The notes beneath the pieces are model-generated. The model did no database searches, was not told where the DNA came from, and saw only the letters and a list, made by a program, of their open reading frames with translations. DNA of 64,000 bases, taken from contig CAXXUH010000004.1 in assembly GCA_963665405.2 (NCBI GenBank), positions 1,054,001 to 1,118,000 of the forward strand, given 5' to 3'. The stretch comes from G963665405 sp963665405 (lineage in GTDB: Bacteria; Chloroflexota; Dehalococcoidia; Lucifugimonadales; G963665405). Shown piece after piece: positions 1 through 8,424 of the stretch (positions are counted from its first letter, which is position 1; the number at the start of each line of letters is the position of its first letter). The position numbers and the translations under genes are program-made.

Positions 1-2
1 GG

Positions 3-89
3 CCCGTCATCACTCTGGAGCAGACTCTGGCGAGGGTCGTCGAGACTCTATCAGGGAGCCTCTCGGCCAGCCCTCGATCGAGTGGATGA
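3..89 (+). CDS. C-terminal end of an upstream gene (partial)
   Basis: Frame 3 is open from the left edge and ends at a TGA at 87-89, 8 nt inside the next gene, which is the junction style seen throughout the window. The last residues include TLEQTLARVVETL, which resembles the final helix of NAD-dependent sugar epimerases or dehydratases. Only 28 codons are visible and the other frames are also open for part of this stretch, so both the reality of the gene and the family are weakly supported. Confidence 0.4.
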   Translation, partial: PVITLEQTLARVVETLSGSLSASPRSSG

Positions 90-1254
90 TATGCCGGCGT
101 TGACGTCAGTCTCACCCGCCTCGCAGAAGATCGTACACGTCGTCGGGGCCCGGCCCAACTTCATGAAGACCGCGCCCCTGGTCCACGAAATGAACGCTCG
201 TGGGGGAGCGCTGCGGCAAGTGCTGATCCACACCGGCCAGCACTACGACGACAACATGTCAGACATCTTCTTCCGGTCCCTCGGACTGCGGGCGCCGGAC
301 GTCGACCTGGGGGTCGGCTCGGGGAGCCACGCCGAGCAGGCGGCCCGTGTGATGATGGCCATCGAGCCGGTTCTGATCGAGCACGAGCCCGACTGGGTCG
401 TCGTCGTGGGCGACGTGAACTCGACCCTGGCGTCCGCCCTCACCGCGGCGAAGCTCGGGATGAGGGTGGCTCACGTCGAGGCGGGGCTCCGATCCTTCGA
501 CAGGACGATGCCCGAAGAGCACAATCGCGTCCTGACGGATCACGTAGCGGACCTCCTGCTCACACCGTCGCGGGACGCCGGGGCGAACCTGCGGAACGAG
601 GGCATCCCGGAGGAGAGGGTCCGGTTCGTCGGCAACGTCATGATCGACAGCCTCGTGCGCCTGCTGCCTCAGGCGGTCGAGTCGTGGCCGAGGCTTCGGG
701 CCGAGCTGAACCTCTCCGACGGACAGCCCTACGCACTGGTGACACTCCACAGGCCGGCCAACGTGGACGGCCCCGATACTCTGAGCGGCATCCTGGACGC
801 GCTGATTGAGATTTCTCGACGAATGCCGGTCATCTTTCCCGTGCACCCGCGTACGCGTCAGTCTGTCCGCACGCTCGAGACCGACGGCCGCGTGAAACTG
901 CCCAGCGGGCTGCGGCTGATGCAGCCCCAGGGCTACCTGGAGTTCCTGGCGATGGAGCGGCATGCGGCGGTGGTGATCACCGACTCGGGGGGAATACAGG
1001 AGGAGACGACCTATCTTGGGGTGCCCTGTGTGACGGTGCGGCCGAACACGGAGAGGCCGATGACGGTCACCCATGGCACGAACCGACTGGTGGCCGCCGA
1101 CCCGCAGGCGATCGTGGCCGGGGTCGACGACGCGCTGGGTCGAGACCGGCGTCCGGCGGGCCCGCCGGAGCTGTGGGACGGCCGGGCGGCCGGCAGGATC
1201 GTGGACGCGCTCCTGGGGGTCGAAGCCGGGCTCGCCGCGCAGATGGCGACCTAG
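82..1254 (+). CDS. wecB: UDP-N-acetylglucosamine 2-epimerase (non-hydrolysing)
   Basis: A 390-aa protein of normal length for WecB/MnaA, the cytoplasmic enzyme that interconverts UDP-GlcNAc and UDP-ManNAc. Visible family motifs are GARPNFMKTAPLV near residues 22-34, the VGDVNSTLA segment, HVEAGLRS, PEEHNR, LVTLHRPANVD in the middle and TDSGGIQEE plus GVPCVTVRPNTERP in the C-terminal half. The start is GTG 82; an in-frame ATG at 91 is an alternative. It overlaps the tail of the upstream frame and is 7 nt from the asparagine synthetase. It may supply UDP-ManNAc or related sugars to the glycan; related FnlC-type 2-epimerases look similar, so the exact substrate is open. Confidence 0.9.
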   Translation: MDDMPALTSVSPASQKIVHVVGARPNFMKTAPLVHEMNARGGALRQVLIHTGQHYDDNMSDIFFRSLGLRAPDVDLGVGSGSHAEQAARVMMAIEPVLIEHEPDWVVVVGDVNSTLASALTAAKLGMRVAHVEAGLRSFDRTMPEEHNRVLTDHVADLLLTPSRDAGANLRNEGIPEERVRFVGNVMIDSLVRLLPQAVESWPRLRAELNLSDGQPYALVTLHRPANVDGPDTLSGILDALIEISRRMPVIFPVHPRTRQSVRTLETDGRVKLPSGLRLMQPQGYLEFLAMERHAAVVITDSGGIQEETTYLGVPCVTVRPNTERPMTVTHGTNRLVAADPQAIVAGVDDALGRDRRPAGPPELWDGRAAGRIVDALLGVEAGLAAQMAT

Positions 1255-1261
1255 GAACGAT

Positions 1262-3196
1262 ATGTGCGGAATCAGCGGGATCGTCGACTTCAACGGTCAC
1301 TCCGAGATCACTCATGATCGGCTTCGGGCGATGGCCGACACGATGACGCATCGCGGCCCGGACGACGCCGGCACCTACGTCAGCCCGGACGGGCGCGGAG
1401 GGCTCGGGTTCCGGCGTCTCAGCATCGTCGACCTGGCGGGCGGCCATCAGCCCATGGGCAACGACGGCTGTCCGAGGTCCGAGGCCACCGGCGAGATAAG
1501 AGTCGTGTTCAACGGCGAGATCTACAACCACCGTGACATTCGGCGGGAGCTGGAGGCACGAGGGCACGTCTATCGGACCCAGTGCGACACCGAGGCCATC
1601 GTCCACGGGTACGAGGAGTGGGGCGACGGCGTCGTCGAGCGGCTCAGAGGCATGTTCGCCTTCGCCGTCCTCGGCGGCGAGCCCGGACTGTTCCTCGCTC
1701 GGGACCGGCTCGGGATCAAACCCCTCTACTACACGCATCAGGGAGGCCGCCTCATCTTCGCGTCGGAGATCAAGGCGATCCTGGAATGGCCCGGCGTGGG
1801 GAGGGAGGTGTGCGGCGAGGCTCTGTATCACTACCTGACGCTGTCAGTGGCGCCCGCGCCCCTGACGATGTTCCGAGACATCCGGAAGCTGCCGCCTGGC
1901 ACGACGCTGTCGGTCGGGCGCGACGGGAGCACCGCGACGCGGCGCTACTGGGAGCCGATGCCCAACGACGGCGAGTCCGATTCCCGGGCAGTCGCCGACC
2001 TGGTCGACGAGCTCAGGGAGAGGCTTCGCGAGTCGATCCGCCTGCGCATGATGAGCGACGTGCCCTTTGGGGTGTTCCTCAGCGGCGGCGTCGATTCAAG
2101 CCTGAACGTCGCTCTGATGAGCGAGCTGATGGACCGGCCGGTCGACACGTTCTCGATAGCGATCGAGGACGATCCGGCGTCCGACGAGCTTTCACAGGCT
2201 CGGCGGGTCGCGCGCCATTACGGCACGAATCACCACGAGGTCGTGGTGTCAGAGCGTCAGTTCATCGAAACGCTTCCCGAGATGGTCCATCACCAGGACG
2301 AGCCTCTGGCCGACCCGGTGTGCGTGCCGCTCTATCACGTCAGCAAGCTGGCGCGGGAGAACGGGACGATCGTCGTCCAGGTGGGGGAGGGGGCCGACGA
2401 GCTTTTCGCCGGCTACGTAGGCTACAGCGTGATGGCGGACCTTCACCGCCGCCTGTACGCGCCGTTCGCGGCGATGCCCTCGTGGATCAAGCGCCCGGTG
2501 GCAGCTCTGGCGCCCCACCTGCTGCCGGCCCACAGAGCCGAGTATGTCCGGCGCGCGGCCTCGGGGGAGGAGCTGTTCTGGGGGGGCGCCACGGTGTTCA
2601 CCGAGCCGGCCAAGCGCCGGCTGCTGAGGAACGGGTTCAGCGAGTCGTCCTACGACTCCCATGCCGATGTGGTCGGACCGATCTACTCGCGGCTCGATGG
2701 CCGCCGTCCAGGCAGCCCGTTTCTGGATCGCATGATCTATCTCGAGCTCGAGCACAGGCTGCCCGAGCTGCTGCTGATGCGGGTAGACAAGATGTCCATG
2801 GCGGCGTCGGTCGAGGCGCGGGTGCCGTTCCTGGATCATGAGCTTGTCGAGTTCGCCCTCTCGATTCCGCCGGCTCTCAAGTACAGGGGGGGCCGGACGA
2901 AGTACATACTCAAGGAGGCGGCCCGCGGGATACTGCCGGACGACGTCATCGACAGGCCAAAGGTCGGCTTCTGCGGAGGCGCCGGCAACATGGTGAGTGG
3001 CGCCGTAGTCGACTACGCGGAACAGGTCATGTCCGAGAGCGAGGGCGTCAGAGCCGTGTTGAACCCCAATGTGGTTAATAGGATAGTGGCCGAGCATCGC
3101 GCCGGCCGGGCCGACAACAGCGCAGCGATCTGGAGCCTGCTCAATCTGGCTCTGTGGCACCGCCAGTGGATCGAGGGGAGGGTCGTCGCCAGTTGA
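1262..3196 (+). CDS. asnB: Asparagine synthetase (glutamine-hydrolysing), glycan-locus type
   Basis: A 644-aa class II glutamine amidotransferase fused to an ATP-pyrophosphatase domain. ATG 1262 is chosen because it puts the essential Cys at position 2 (MCGISGIVDF); the open frame extends further upstream but lacks family similarity. MTHRGPDDAGTY, FNGEIYNH and the PP-loop SGGVDSS at about 274-280 are present. AsnB-like proteins are common in surface-polysaccharide loci, where they probably amidate sugar carboxylates such as uronic or ulosonic acids rather than aspartate; that role is inferred from context. A RBS-like GGAACG precedes the start, and the stop overlaps the next gene's possible TTG start. 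Confidence 0.93.
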   Translation: MCGISGIVDFNGHSEITHDRLRAMADTMTHRGPDDAGTYVSPDGRGGLGFRRLSIVDLAGGHQPMGNDGCPRSEATGEIRVVFNGEIYNHRDIRRELEARGHVYRTQCDTEAIVHGYEEWGDGVVERLRGMFAFAVLGGEPGLFLARDRLGIKPLYYTHQGGRLIFASEIKAILEWPGVGREVCGEALYHYLTLSVAPAPLTMFRDIRKLPPGTTLSVGRDGSTATRRYWEPMPNDGESDSRAVADLVDELRERLRESIRLRMMSDVPFGVFLSGGVDSSLNVALMSELMDRPVDTFSIAIEDDPASDELSQARRVARHYGTNHHEVVVSERQFIETLPEMVHHQDEPLADPVCVPLYHVSKLARENGTIVVQVGEGADELFAGYVGYSVMADLHRRLYAPFAAMPSWIKRPVAALAPHLLPAHRAEYVRRAASGEELFWGGATVFTEPAKRRLLRNGFSESSYDSHADVVGPIYSRLDGRRPGSPFLDRMIYLELEHRLPELLLMRVDKMSMAASVEARVPFLDHELVEFALSIPPALKYRGGRTKYILKEAARGILPDDVIDRPKVGFCGGAGNMVSGAVVDYAEQVMSESEGVRAVLNPNVVNRIVAEHRAGRADNSAAIWSLLNLALWHRQWIEGRVVAS

Positions 3197-3198
3197 GT

Positions 3199-5265
3199 AT
3201 GCCCTACGATCTGGTCGTCCTGGTCAGGCACTACCTGCGGCTGTGCGGCGCCCGAGGGTTGGTCCTCCTGGCCGACCGGGCCGCCCGGCGGATTCTGCCG
3301 GCGCTCCTTTACCGGCCTGTTCAATGGCTCGGCTGGGGGCTGCGCGGTCCAAAGACGTCGCCGGGCAGCCTGACCGAATCCAGAGCCATTACGTCGCTGT
3401 TCAGCTCCAGGGACCGGGACTGGTTCGACGAGATGTTCCCGGGATCGATCCAGCGAAAGGTCGCGTCGGCGGAGATGAGCCGGCGGCACGAGTTCGAGCT
3501 CCTCGGGACCGGACTCAGCCACTGGGGCGACCCCATCGACTGGCACCGGGACGTTAGGAGCGGACACACGTGGCCGGTCAGGTTCTTCCCGGGCTATGGC
3601 GGCACGCTCACACCCGGCGGCGGGGCCGATGTGAAGGTCCCGTGGGAGCTGAGCCGTCTCCATCATCTGGTCTCTCTGGCTCAGGCGTGGTGGCTGACGC
3701 AGGACCGCGTCCACATGGACGAGCTCTTCGACCAGTGGGAGTCCTGGCTGGCATCCAACCGCTGGTCCCACGGCGTCAACTGGACCGTCGCCATGGAGGC
3801 CGGAATTCGGGCCGTGAACCTTCTTTGGGCGACCTCTATCCTCTCCGACGCTCCCGGTTGGAACGGTGACAGGGAGACCGCCCTGTCCCGCAGCCTCCAT
3901 CAGCACGGCACCTACATCGAGCACAACCTGGAGGTCAGCAGCCGCGGAGGCCGGCTTCAGGCGGCGAACCACTATCTGGCCAACCTGACCGGTCTCGCCT
4001 GTCTTGGAATGGTGCGACCGGACCTGCCCCAGGCCGCCAGATGGACCGCCATCGGCCTGAACGGCCTCGAACGGGAGATCAGGTGTCAGGTGCTGCCGAA
4101 GGAAGGCTTCTTCTTCGAGTCGTCCACGGGCTACCATCGGCTGGCGCTGGAGCTGTTCTTGGTCCCGGCTCTGCTGGCACGGCGCACCGGGAACCATATG
4201 TCACCCACCTACTGGAAGCAGCTGGAGCAGATGTGCGAGGTCGTGCTGCACGTCACGGGCCCGGACGGACAGGTTCCCCAGATCGGCGACGGCGACGACG
4301 GCCGCCTGTTGATTCTAGCCGGGTATCCCGACTGGCCCCGCCACGACTACAGATATCTTCTCGCGCTGGGAGCAGTGCTTTTCAAGCGCGGGGACTTCAA
4401 GGCGGCCGCGGGAGGTCGTGCGGAAGAGCTCTACTGGCTCCTCGGACGGGAGGGCGTCGAGGCGTTCGACGCCCTGGAGCCGGACCCAACCCCGTTGCAG
4501 GGACACAGGTTCGAGGAGGCCGGTCTCTACACGATGAGGAGCGAAGACTCGCAGGACTTCGTCCTCATCCGAGGCGGCGGACCGTCCGCCCACTCGCCCA
4601 CGGGGCATTCCCACAGCGATCTGTTCTCCCTGGAGCTCTGGTCGGGCGGCAGGCCCGTGATCGTAGATCCTGGGACCTACGTGTACACCTCCAGCCCGAG
4701 CGAGCGGAACGCGTTCCGCTCGACCGCGTCTCACAACACCGTCAAGGTGGACGGCAAGGACATCACCGCCATGTCGGGCGACTCGCTCTTTCGCATGGGC
4801 AAGGGCCCGAACGTCAGCATCGTCTACTGGGACGTCAACACGGAGCGGAGCTCGTTCGTGGCCGAGCACGATGCCTTTGCGGGCCTTTCGTCTCCCGTCC
4901 GCCTTACTAGGAAGGTGGTGTACCACACCCGCGAGCGCGCCTGGGAGATCGAAGACGCCCTGGAAGGTCGCGGACGACACCAGGCGACCTGGTTCTGGCA
5001 TCTGGCCCCGGGACCGCTGCCCGAGCCGAGTGCGGACCAGGTTCAGCTTGGCCCAGTGCGAATAGGCTGGTGGAGCGACGGCTCGCTGGATGTAAAGGTC
5101 GAGCCGGGCCGGTTCAGCCCGAGCTACGGAAGAGCGGAGGATGCCGCCGTGCTCGTCGGCTCCGCCGTCTGGGAAGACAGGCTGAGCGTCCGCTTCAGGG
5201 TCGATGCGGGGGTGCCGGTTCCAACCGCGGTCGAGGAGAGGGCTGAAGTTGGTGGCGATAGCTAG
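3199..5265 (+). CDS. Heparinase II/III-like polysaccharide lyase family protein
   Basis: A 688-aa protein with the two-part heparinase II/III architecture: an alpha/alpha-toroid N-terminal half containing NWTVAMEAGIRAVNLLWA and AANHYLANLTGL, and a beta-rich C-terminal half with GHSHSDLFSLELW near residue 469, VDPGTYVYTSSP and STASHNTVKVDG. Asn, His and Tyr residues typical of the active site are visible. No signal peptide is evident. Next to AsnB this pairing is common in exopolysaccharide and sugar-acid glycan loci, where the protein may trim or edit uronate-containing chains. Start is ATG 3199; TTG 3193, overlapping the asnB stop, is possible. Confidence 0.88.
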   Translation: MPYDLVVLVRHYLRLCGARGLVLLADRAARRILPALLYRPVQWLGWGLRGPKTSPGSLTESRAITSLFSSRDRDWFDEMFPGSIQRKVASAEMSRRHEFELLGTGLSHWGDPIDWHRDVRSGHTWPVRFFPGYGGTLTPGGGADVKVPWELSRLHHLVSLAQAWWLTQDRVHMDELFDQWESWLASNRWSHGVNWTVAMEAGIRAVNLLWATSILSDAPGWNGDRETALSRSLHQHGTYIEHNLEVSSRGGRLQAANHYLANLTGLACLGMVRPDLPQAARWTAIGLNGLEREIRCQVLPKEGFFFESSTGYHRLALELFLVPALLARRTGNHMSPTYWKQLEQMCEVVLHVTGPDGQVPQIGDGDDGRLLILAGYPDWPRHDYRYLLALGAVLFKRGDFKAAAGGRAEELYWLLGREGVEAFDALEPDPTPLQGHRFEEAGLYTMRSEDSQDFVLIRGGGPSAHSPTGHSHSDLFSLELWSGGRPVIVDPGTYVYTSSPSERNAFRSTASHNTVKVDGKDITAMSGDSLFRMGKGPNVSIVYWDVNTERSSFVAEHDAFAGLSSPVRLTRKVVYHTRERAWEIEDALEGRGRHQATWFWHLAPGPLPEPSADQVQLGPVRIGWWSDGSLDVKVEPGRFSPSYGRAEDAAVLVGSAVWEDRLSVRFRVDAGVPVPTAVEERAEVGGDS

Positions 5266-7153
5266 CCGGCTGCAGACCGGCGTTCGCTGGCCCGTGCGCC
5301 TGGTCGCCGCCAGGCTGGGGGAGGACGAGCGCCGGATCGTCAGCATGGTGTTGGGCCCGCTCCGGGTCCACTGGCGTCTGGCCGCGCTGGCCTTTGTCGG
5401 CAACCTCGGGGCGGCGGCCTTCGAGGGCAGCACGATGGCGATCTTCGCCCTGGCCCTTCAGGGCCTCTTCGGCGAGGCGCAGGCCAGCTTCGGCGAGGCT
5501 CTCGGGCCGGTGGGGTCGCTGGCCGATCTGGTCGTCGGCGGTCTCGGACGGGAGACCATGTTCCTCGTCCTGGTCCTCCTGGCCGTCGGTACCGTCGTGC
5601 TGCGCAGCGCGTTCCAGTTCGGCTCCCGGTCGGCCGCGGCATTTCTTCAAGCATCCGTCTTCAAGGACGTCCACAGCAAGATATTCAACCAGATTCTGGC
5701 CCTGAGCATGGCTCGGATAAGCCGCTATAAGATCGGCGATCTCAACCAGCACGCCGGAGATGCCACGGTAGTGCATGCGACGTACCACCAGATGAACCTG
5801 CTCGTCGGCAACCTGTTGGTTCTCGCGGTGTACGTCGCGCTGATGTTCTGGCTTTCGTGGCCGATGACGTTGGCCGCGATCGGAGCTCTGATACTCCTCT
5901 CCCGCACGTTGGGCGTGGTAGTAAGGAGGGTTCGGGCCAGCGCCGAAGCCTATCTCCCCGCACGCGTGGAGATGTGGAGTCGGACCGCGGAGTTCCTCAT
6001 GGGGCTGACGCTGCTGCATATCTTCGCCCGCCAGAAGTACGCGAAGGACAGGTTGAAGGCGTCGGTGGATAAGGCGATGATCGAAGAGCGGCGCCGCAAC
6101 GTCTGGGCCGCCTTGACTTTGCCGGTGACCCAGGTGGCCACGGTGTTGGGCGTCGCGGCCTTCCTGGTGGTCGGGTATCTCCTCCTTCGCGACTCGGGCG
6201 AGACCGTTCTACCAAGGCTGCTGACCTTCATCTTCATCCTCTACCGGCTCTTGCCGCTATTCGGGAACATCAACGACGAGCGCGTCCAGCTCTCCGGCCT
6301 AGTTCCGCTGCTCCGGCGCGTGTCGAACATGCTGCGTACGGATGACAAGGAGTACATCGTCGACGGTGAGCGCCCTTTCACAGGGCTGTACAGCACGGTC
6401 GAGTTCCGGGGAGTCTCCCTGCGCTACGTGGAGAATGAGAAGGCGGCCGTGCGCGACTTCAGCTTCGAGGTACGCAGCGGCCAGATGATCGCCCTGGTAG
6501 GCGAGTCGGGGGCAGGCAAGAGCACTGTCGCGTCCCTGCTGCTGAGGCTCTACGACCCGAGTACGGGCCAGGTCCTCGTGGACGGACAGGACCTCAAACA
6601 GCTCGACCTGACCCAATGGCGCGATCATATCGGTGTGGTGAACCAGGGGACCCATCTATTCAATGCTTCTATTCACGAAAATATCGCCTTCGGCCGCCTC
6701 GATGCGACAAAAGAAGATATCGTAGCAGCGGCCCGCAGCGCCCATGCCCACGAGTTCATCTCTCAGCTGGCCGACGGGTACGACACGATCGTGGGCGACC
6801 GGGGTCATCGTCTCTCGGGCGGCCAGCGACAGCGGATCGCGATCGCCAGGGCGATTCTGCGCGATCCCGACATCCTTGTCCTGGACGAGGCCACCAGCGA
6901 CCTGGACAGCCACTCGGAGCGCCTGATCCAGGAGGCCATAGACAAGCTGCGGTCAGACCGAACGGTCGTCGCGATCGCACACCGGCTGTCGACCGTCGCG
7001 ATGGCGGATCAGATACTGGTTCTGGCGGAGGGCCGGATCGTCGAGCGCGGGACGCACGACGAGCTGCTTGCTCTCGAAGGCCGGTACACCCAGCTCTGGC
7101 GTATCCAGACCGCGACGGGAGATTCGGAACGCGGGGCCGAGCCCGGCGAGTGA
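5252..7153 (+). CDS. ABC exporter, fused membrane and ATPase domains (MsbA-like flippase)
   Basis: A 633-aa half-transporter. The first ~330 residues hold several hydrophobic helices (for example near LAALAFVGNLGAAAF, TMFLVLVLLAVGTVVL and NLLVLAVYVALMFWL). The ATPase domain has Walker A GESGAGKST at about 417-425, signature LSGGQRQRIAIARAI near 521, Walker B ILVLDEATSD near 541 and the H-loop IAHRLSTV. GTG 5252 (or TTG 5249) follows a GAGGAGAGGG ribosome binding site and lies inside the previous gene's end. MsbA/PglK-like half-transporters in glycan loci flip lipid-linked oligosaccharides; substrate cannot be read from sequence. Confidence 0.92.
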   Translation: MAIASRLQTGVRWPVRLVAARLGEDERRIVSMVLGPLRVHWRLAALAFVGNLGAAAFEGSTMAIFALALQGLFGEAQASFGEALGPVGSLADLVVGGLGRETMFLVLVLLAVGTVVLRSAFQFGSRSAAAFLQASVFKDVHSKIFNQILALSMARISRYKIGDLNQHAGDATVVHATYHQMNLLVGNLLVLAVYVALMFWLSWPMTLAAIGALILLSRTLGVVVRRVRASAEAYLPARVEMWSRTAEFLMGLTLLHIFARQKYAKDRLKASVDKAMIEERRRNVWAALTLPVTQVATVLGVAAFLVVGYLLLRDSGETVLPRLLTFIFILYRLLPLFGNINDERVQLSGLVPLLRRVSNMLRTDDKEYIVDGERPFTGLYSTVEFRGVSLRYVENEKAAVRDFSFEVRSGQMIALVGESGAGKSTVASLLLRLYDPSTGQVLVDGQDLKQLDLTQWRDHIGVVNQGTHLFNASIHENIAFGRLDATKEDIVAAARSAHAHEFISQLADGYDTIVGDRGHRLSGGQRQRIAIARAILRDPDILVLDEATSDLDSHSERLIQEAIDKLRSDRTVVAIAHRLSTVAMADQILVLAEGRIVERGTHDELLALEGRYTQLWRIQTATGDSERGAEPGE

Positions 7154-7196
7154 TTCGGCCGCTGTTTGCGGTAACGGGAGGAGGGGTAACAGGTCG

Positions 7197-7403
7197 ATGA
7201 CTGACTTCTTGAAGGGCAACTATTCGCTTCCCGGATCGGCGGAGGGATCCAAGCGCGGTTCGGACGAGGACGAGGGAGATGAGGAGAGCCTGACCGTGCA
7301 GATGGAAGAGGCGGCGCTGGCGAAACTCGGCGGCAGCATCTGCTTCGTCGTGAAGGACAAGACCTTGCTCTGGATGGGGGATTCGAGTGAAGAGACTGGC
7401 TAG
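7197..7403 (+). CDS. Small acidic protein of unknown function
   Basis: A 68-aa frame starting ATG 7197, 11 nt after a strong GGGAGGAGGGG ribosome binding site (about 7176-7186). It reads MTDFLKGNYSLPG, then a very acidic run (SDEDEGDEESLTVQ), then a more ordered C-terminal part containing AALAKLGGSICFVVKDKTLLWMGD. It overlaps the next gene by 17 nt. No family is recognised. The good RBS, conserved spacing in an operon and an amphipathic tail argue it is real. It could be a small partner or chaperone of the adjacent DUF115 protein or of the ABC exporter, but this is speculation. Confidence 0.6.
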   Translation: MTDFLKGNYSLPGSAEGSKRGSDEDEGDEESLTVQMEEAALAKLGGSICFVVKDKTLLWMGDSSEETG

Positions 7404-8424
7404 CGATCTGATCTCCCGCATGTCGGAGCTCACCGCGGTGAAGTCGGTGGACCTCGCGATGGCGAACACCCGGCTAAACGGCGACGATCTCGGCCGGACG
7501 ATAGCCGATCTGGTCGATCCCTCGGCCGGCGGACGAAGCGGCTCGGCGATCGTCATCGCGGCGGGACCCAGTCTTCATCGTGCCAACCCCGTCGAGGAGA
7601 TACTGAGCTCGGAGTACGACGGGCCCATCGTCGCCGTCGACGGGTCGCTGGGCTACTGCCTGCGGAACGGCCTGGTTCCCGACTACATGGTGACCCTCGA
7701 TCCCCATCCGACGCGGATCGTGCGCTGGTTCGGCGACTCGGACCTGGACCAGGCCAGCGCCGCAGCAGACGACTATTTCACGCGGCAGGACCTGGACCCT
7801 CATCTGGGAGTCCGCGAACTGGAGCACAACCGGGAGCTCATCGATCTGGTGAACGAGCACGGGCCACGGATCAAGGCCGTGATCGCCACCTGCGTCGCTC
7901 CGAGGGTCACCCAGCGGTGTCTCGACGCGGGCATGGAGCTGTACTGGTGGAATCCACTATATGACGACTTCAAGTCGCCCTTGAGCGTGTCCAGGACCGC
8001 GTACGAGCTGAACGGGGCGCCCTGCATGGCGACCGGCGGAAACTGTGGGAGCGCCGCCTGGGTCTTCGCCAACATGGTCCTTGGAAAGCGCGAGGTCGCG
8101 CTGGTCGGGATGGACCTGAGCTACGCTCCGGGCACGCTCTTGAGGAACACGCAGTACTTCGAGGAGCTCGAGGAGCTGTTCGGCGAGAAGGCGGCCGATG
8201 CGTTCGTCGAGGTGTACAACCCTCACATCGACCAGACCTGGTTCGCGGACCCCACCTACTACTGGTATCGGGAGTCTTTTCTGGAGATGGCTCGGGACTC
8301 CGACTGCGTGACCTACAACTGCAGCGAGGGCGGAATAGTCTTCGGGGAGGGGGTCGAGTTCACCCCGCTGAGCCGGTTCCTGAGAGAGCACGCCCGAGAG
8401 AAGGGAGCACCCGTCAGTGGCTAA
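7387..8424 (+). CDS. DUF115 (Maf/MptE-like) protein, probable glycosyltransferase
   Basis: A 345-aa protein with the DUF115 core: AIVIAAGPSLHRANP at about 55-69, followed by GPIVAVDGSLGYCLRNGLVPDYMVTLDPHP, whose pieces match the nucleotide-sugar-binding fold of the motility-accessory-factor (Maf) family; ATGGNCGSAAWVFA and LVGMDLSY further on are also typical. Maf proteins transfer nonulosonic acids (pseudaminic, legionaminic) to flagellin, though they are usually about twice as long. The locus also makes a legionaminate-type sugar (19433-28119), so a role in its transfer is reasonable inference. GTG start at 7387 overlaps the small upstream gene. Confidence 0.78.
   Translation: MKRLASDLISRMSELTAVKSVDLAMANTRLNGDDLGRTIADLVDPSAGGRSGSAIVIAAGPSLHRANPVEEILSSEYDGPIVAVDGSLGYCLRNGLVPDYMVTLDPHPTRIVRWFGDSDLDQASAAADDYFTRQDLDPHLGVRELEHNRELIDLVNEHGPRIKAVIATCVAPRVTQRCLDAGMELYWWNPLYDDFKSPLSVSRTAYELNGAPCMATGGNCGSAAWVFANMVLGKREVALVGMDLSYAPGTLLRNTQYFEELEELFGEKAADAFVEVYNPHIDQTWFADPTYYWYRESFLEMARDSDCVTYNCSEGGIVFGEGVEFTPLSRFLREHAREKGAPVSG

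Noticed and set aside
1582..2841. A 419-codon + frame inside asnB
   Set aside because: asnB has both catalytic domains intact in the other frame; this one is Arg-rich without motifs.
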